Assembly: GCA_050015355.1 (NCBI GenBank)
Contig: JBEKBO010000054.1
Location: forward strand, 1 to 27,987
Direction of reading: 5' to 3'
Source: CAWBRT01 sp050015355
Lineage (GTDB): Bacteria; Acidobacteriota; Terriglobia; Terriglobales; Acidobacteriaceae
DNA length: 27,987 nt
Shown here: one piece after another, positions 25,162-27,987 of the stretch
How the letters are laid out: each line of letters begins with the position of its first letter
Numbering within the stretch: position 1 is the first letter of the stretch
The notes under the pieces: model-generated
Told to the model about the DNA's origin: nothing
The model's database searches: none
The model's input: only the letters and a program-made list of their open reading frames with translations
Translations under genes and position numbers: made by a program

Positions 25162-25192
25162 TTTTGTTCTAAGTTCGGAAACTTGAACAAAA
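25162..25192. repeat. 13-bp AT-rich hairpin / operator-like dyad
   Basis: TTTTGTTC plus AAGTT (25162-25169 and 25171-25175, one bulged T) pairs with AACTTGAACAAAA (25180-25192) over a four-base loop. It could be an operator dyad or a bidirectional terminator; an A/T flank is present on both sides. Confidence 0.55.
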
Positions 25193-25282
25193 CTTAAATA
25201 GTTAACGCGCTTCCCGCTGCAACAGGCATTGTCGTACGCGGTTGCGCTTCATGACTTGCTGCATTCCGAAAGGAGTTTTCCC

Positions 25283-25423
25283 TTGGCAACTTTGCTTAGT
25301 CTGATTCTCGCCTTCTCATCCTTCGTCGGCACTGCAACTTCGACAGCCGGCGGCACCTCCACCACTCCCCCCGGGGTCGTTCAGCCAGACGGAAGTTCCG
25401 GACCGCCGCCACTCGGCAGGTAG
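25283..25423 (+). CDS. possible small secreted or membrane peptide
   Basis: A TTG codon at 25283 has AAAGGAG (25269-25275) seven bases upstream and would encode 46 residues: a hydrophobic segment (LLSLILAFSSFVG) followed by a Gly/Thr/Pro-rich tail. That looks like a signal peptide plus a short disordered part. There is no known family, and TTG starts are rare, so it is plausible but not secure. Confidence 0.35.
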   Translation: MATLLSLILAFSSFVGTATSTAGGTSTTPPGVVQPDGSSGPPPLGR

Positions 25424-25485
25424 GACTTCGCCGCTGCATTTGCTCGCTGCCGGGTTTGCGGGTATCCTAACGCTACCCGGCAGCT

Positions 25486-26229
25486 ATGCTTTCGACGTAC
25501 CAGCTCGTAGTTTGGGTCGCCGCCCCGATCATGCAAGTTTTGATTGCAGCGGTTATGGTGCGCCGAAAACTCTCGGCGGAGTTTCCAGTCTTTTTCGCCT
25601 ACACTCTCTTCCATGTCGTGCAAGTTCCCATTGAGCTCTATTGCTACTTCCATTCCCACGCGCTCTATTTCTATGCCTTCTGGATTATCCAAGCGTTCGA
25701 CTTCCTGCTGGTGATTGCTGTCATCCAGGAACTGTTCGGCGCGGTATTGCGCGAGTATGAGATTCTGAAAAGAAGGGCCCATAAGATCTACCGCTGCGCC
25801 GTTCTGATACTGGTAGGGGTGGCATTCGGGACCGCGCTGCTGGCGTCCGGCACCGAGACGGACCGCACCGTCGCAGGCCTGCTGACGATTGATACCAGCT
25901 CGATGATCATTCAGTTGGGAGTTCTGGCGACTCTGTTCGTGATGTCGCGGATGCTAGTGCTGGGCTGGGGACAGTTGCCATTCGGAATTGCACTCGGCTT
26001 CGGGGTGATGGCGAGCGTGCAGCTTGCAGTTTCGATAATGCGGAGTTATCTGGGAGATGGAAGCACTCCGGGCTATGTCTTGCTCCGTCCTCTCGCCTAT
26101 AACTTGGCCGTTTTGGTCTGGCTTTTCCATGCGGCGAAACGCGAGCGGCGCAAACCGGCATCCGCGCTGCCGCCGGAAGCGGACATAAGCCGTTGGAACG
26201 AAGCCTTGGAAAAGATGTCGCGTTTCTGA
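25486..26229 (+). CDS. seven-helix membrane protein of unknown function
   Basis: This 247-residue protein has about seven hydrophobic helices (about 5-25, 34-52, 60-84, 102-120, 137-155, 162-187, 197-216). It ends in a short basic then acidic cytoplasmic tail with R-W-N-E-A-L. I recognise the general type as a family common and often paralogous in Acidobacteriota, but I know no function for it. No enzyme motif is visible. No ribosome site is clear. It is a single gene convergent with the pantoate-pathway reductase, with 57 bases between them and no terminator seen. Confidence 0.75.
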   Translation: MLSTYQLVVWVAAPIMQVLIAAVMVRRKLSAEFPVFFAYTLFHVVQVPIELYCYFHSHALYFYAFWIIQAFDFLLVIAVIQELFGAVLREYEILKRRAHKIYRCAVLILVGVAFGTALLASGTETDRTVAGLLTIDTSSMIIQLGVLATLFVMSRMLVLGWGQLPFGIALGFGVMASVQLAVSIMRSYLGDGSTPGYVLLRPLAYNLAVLVWLFHAAKRERRKPASALPPEADISRWNEALEKMSRF

Positions 26230-26286
26230 ATGCGGCGACGACTCTCGCTGCATGGGTCGAAATGCGCGCGACCGCCCACGCACGCA

Positions 26287-27231
26287 CTACATCCTGTCGA
26301 ACTTTAGCTCGCCTCTGGCCCGCATTTCGGAAGGCAGGAGAGCGCTGTAGATAGCGGTGTTGACCGGCAAATCGAGCCCTAGCTCCTTGCCGATGCGAGC
26401 TACTGCCCCGCACAGCGACTCCAGTTCGGAGGGACGCCCTTCCAGAATATCCCGCTGCATGGACGTTGTGCCGCCTGGGGGCATGCCATCGACGATGGCC
26501 ATGGTGTCATCCACGGCACTGGCCGGCATCTTTACGCCCTTTGCTTTTGCCAGGGCGTCGATTTCCCGAATTGTCCGGTACAGCAACTGCCGGGTTGCTG
26601 GTGTCTGGCGCACAATGCCTGCCGGCGCTCTGGTGACACTGCCCACTCCCCCAAGCGCGGTAATAAAGAGAAACTTGAGCCAAAACCTGACGTGGATATC
26701 TTCCGGAATGGCGGCTTGGACGCCTGACTTGGCGATGGCCGCTCGCAGCGGTTCAAGCCTTGGCGTGCGGGAATTGTTCTGCTCTTTAAACGCGATGAAA
26801 GGCTCAAGGCCGAAATGCCGAATGTGTCCCGGCTCGACGATCGTGCTCATCAGGCCGCAGAGCCCAACCAGGACCTTGTCGCCTCCCACCATCCGCGACA
26901 ACTCATCCGGGGCCTCAACCCCGTTCTGTAACGGAACGACCATGGTTTGTGGGCCAACGAGGGGTTTCAGGATGGGAGCCAGTTCCGCAATTTGCCAAGC
27001 CTTAACGGCCACCAGCACGACATCGACTGGCCCGACCTCGTTCGGTTGTTCTGAAACTCGAACACTGGGCAACACAAAATCACCTTTTGCGCTATCCACT
27101 TTCAGCCCATGCTGACGCAGGGCTTCCAGGGTGCGGCCCCGTGCCAGGAACCAGACGTCTTCTCCCGACTGCGCCAGTCTGCCACCGAAGTAGCCGCCAA
27201 CCGCTCCCGCCCCGATCACCGCAAATCGCAT
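26287..27231 (-). CDS. panE: 2-dehydropantoate 2-reductase family protein
   Basis: The enzyme reduces 2-dehydropantoate to pantoate with NADPH in pantothenate/CoA synthesis. The nucleotide-binding motif is GAGAVGGYFG (residues 7-16). The later motifs LVAVKAWQ, PLQNGVEAPD and RFWLKFLFITALGG carry the conserved lysines and asparagine of the family, and the C-terminal domain has the expected P-S-E-L-E-S-L stretch. The start at 27231 has GAGGAAGGA just before it; the ORF's earlier start at 27333 would add 34 unlikely residues. The family also includes ketopantoate-reductase-like enzymes with other substrates, so the pathway role is probable but not certain. Confidence 0.85.
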   Translation of the reverse strand: MRFAVIGAGAVGGYFGGRLAQSGEDVWFLARGRTLEALRQHGLKVDSAKGDFVLPSVRVSEQPNEVGPVDVVLVAVKAWQIAELAPILKPLVGPQTMVVPLQNGVEAPDELSRMVGGDKVLVGLCGLMSTIVEPGHIRHFGLEPFIAFKEQNNSRTPRLEPLRAAIAKSGVQAAIPEDIHVRFWLKFLFITALGGVGSVTRAPAGIVRQTPATRQLLYRTIREIDALAKAKGVKMPASAVDDTMAIVDGMPPGGTTSMQRDILEGRPSELESLCGAVARIGKELGLDLPVNTAIYSALLPSEMRARGELKFDRM

Positions 27232-27356
27232 GGTTCCTTCCTCCAGCAAAGCATCGACGCCTGCCAATGCGCCACCTGCTATCAATCTAAACCATTTGCG
27301 CCTTGTGCGTATCCGGTCGTGACGGAGGCGCAACGCGGTTCACTCAGCGCCAAACG

Positions 27357-27383
27357 AAAAAGGCAGCCGCTGAAGCGACTGCC
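27357..27383 (-). terminator. intrinsic terminator of the M48 protease gene
   Basis: On the reverse strand GGCAGTCGC and GCGGCTGCC form a 9-bp stem (one G-T pair, four-base loop) followed by TTTTTCG, 23 bases beyond the protease stop codon. Confidence 0.85.
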
Positions 27384-27405
27384 CGATCCGGAGCCCTTGC
27401 CATAC

Positions 27406-27987
27406 TCAGCTATCGCGACGATGCAGCGTCGGTTGCTCGTCATCCTTTTTCTGATTCTGGTCCTTCTGATTCTGATCGCTGTCGTTCGTATTGCCGCTCG
27501 GCTCTCCGCGGCGAAGTGAAGGACGGCTCTCCTTCTTCTCCTCGACCTTGCGCCGGTTTTGCAGTTTAGCCAAGCGCGATTTCACCGTCTGAAACTCCGA
27601 CGTATCGACCAGATACTGGTTGCGATCCGGAAGAATCCGCCCGATTTCTTCTTGTGTTTTCTCGATGCGATCAGGCGTGGGAGGATGGTTTTCGAAGGTC
27701 TTATCGAGCAATCCTGGCTTCTTCTTTTCCATCGCTTCAATCTTCTCGAAGAACTGCACGAAAGCCTGCGGATCATAGCCAGACTTGTAAAGATACTCCA
27801 CGCCGAGGTAGTCGGCCTGAGCCTCGAATGCGCGCGAGAACTTCAGAAACGCCACTGGCAGTCCAATGCCGGCAATACCCGAGACCGCGTAACCGATACC
27901 GCCGCCGACAAAGATGAGCGGGATGGCCGCGAGATTTGCGAGCTGTCCGCGGGTGGCGCCGCGGACGGCATGGCAAGCGGCGACGTG
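27406..27987 (-). CDS. M48-family metalloprotease, C-terminal part (truncated by the window edge)
   Basis: The reading frame is open to the window edge, so at least 193 residues are seen and the N terminus is missing. The first residues, H-V-A-A-C-H-A, match the end of an HExxH zinc motif (the second His) of periplasmic M48 proteases such as BepA/LoiP-type enzymes. The third zinc ligand is the Glu of FEAQADYLGVEYL. NHPPTPDRIEK is another family motif. The tail is a charged, Asn/Gln-rich low-complexity stretch of about 40 residues. A role in outer-membrane protein quality control is likely from family knowledge. The alternative GTG at 27855 is internal, not the start. Confidence 0.88.
   Translation of the reverse strand, partial: HVAACHAVRGATRGQLANLAAIPLIFVGGGIGYAVSGIAGIGLPVAFLKFSRAFEAQADYLGVEYLYKSGYDPQAFVQFFEKIEAMEKKKPGLLDKTFENHPPTPDRIEKTQEEIGRILPDRNQYLVDTSEFQTVKSRLAKLQNRRKVEEKKESRPSLRRGEPSGNTNDSDQNQKDQNQKKDDEQPTLHRRDS

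Larger units (their letters stand above)
24841..25282. other. repeat-rich intergenic region between phoB and the right-hand genes
   Basis: No supported gene lies in this 440-base divergent interval. It contains a short 10-mer tandem repeat (25119-25143), a long hairpin (25162-25192), and a GC palindrome near 25002-25024 (CGGCAA-CGT-TTGCCG inside GCCGG/CCGGC). The phoB promoter must also be here, but I cannot place it. Confidence 0.5.

Noticed and set aside
27109..27519. + strand ORF ending in a hydrophobic helix (LLVILFLILVLLILIAVV)
   Set aside because: It is antisense to the low-complexity Asn/Gln/Lys tail of the M48 protease, whose complement naturally reads as hydrophobic codons; the first half is a shadow of panE.

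Overview
The window looks like chromosomal DNA of an uncultured or little-studied member of the Acidobacteriota, probably class Terriglobia (subdivision 1). This is an inference. It rests on a fairly GC-rich base composition, a seven-helix membrane protein of a type I associate with that phylum, a phosphoesterase carrying several Ig-like repeats, an AAGGGTGGC-type intergenic palindrome, and two-gene-block gene content. No rRNA or marker gene is present to settle it.

Region 1 (1-859) has one doubtful reverse-strand hypothetical ORF and a 370-base gene-free stretch leading into nifH. Region 2 (860-9294, all + strand) is a compact molybdenum nitrogenase cluster, nifH-nifD-nifK-nifE-nifN-nifB, followed by a thioredoxin-like [2Fe-2S] ferredoxin gene. 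NifHDK form the enzyme, NifEN is the scaffold for cofactor maturation, and NifB makes the 8Fe-9S-C core. All metal-cluster ligands I checked are present. NifD carries the roughly 50-residue insertion typical of the anaerobe-type (Clostridium/Chlorobium-like) lineage, and no nifI1/nifI2 genes lie between nifH and nifD. The ferredoxin is broken by a frameshift near its first cysteine codon.

Region 3 (9577-14517) holds a polytopic GT-C-like membrane protein (+) convergent with a lipoprotein phosphoesterase (-). Region 4 (14741-24840, all - strand) is a phosphate-response region. In transcription order it reads phoB, phoR, a phoU paralogue, pstS, a coiled-coil secreted protein, a possible small RNA ending in a strong terminator, an FMN-binding flavin-reductase/PNPOx-like protein, pstC, pstA, pstB, phoU, then a MerR-type regulator with a cysteine-rich tail. 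PhoR/PhoB would sense and respond to phosphate limitation, PstSCAB would import phosphate, and the PhoU proteins would link transporter state to PhoR. The downstream secreted phosphoesterase is a plausible Pho-regulon member.

Region 5 (24841-27987) has a repeat-rich intergenic stretch, a possible tiny secreted peptide, a seven-helix hypothetical protein (+), a 2-dehydropantoate 2-reductase (-) and the C-terminal part of an M48-family metalloprotease (-) that runs off the window.

I did not find a clearly new defence or mobile system. The items most worth following are the frameshifted nif ferredoxin, the cysteine-rich MerR regulator, the 18-bp-period repeat in front of pstS, and the structured intergenic RNA candidate at 19723-19875.
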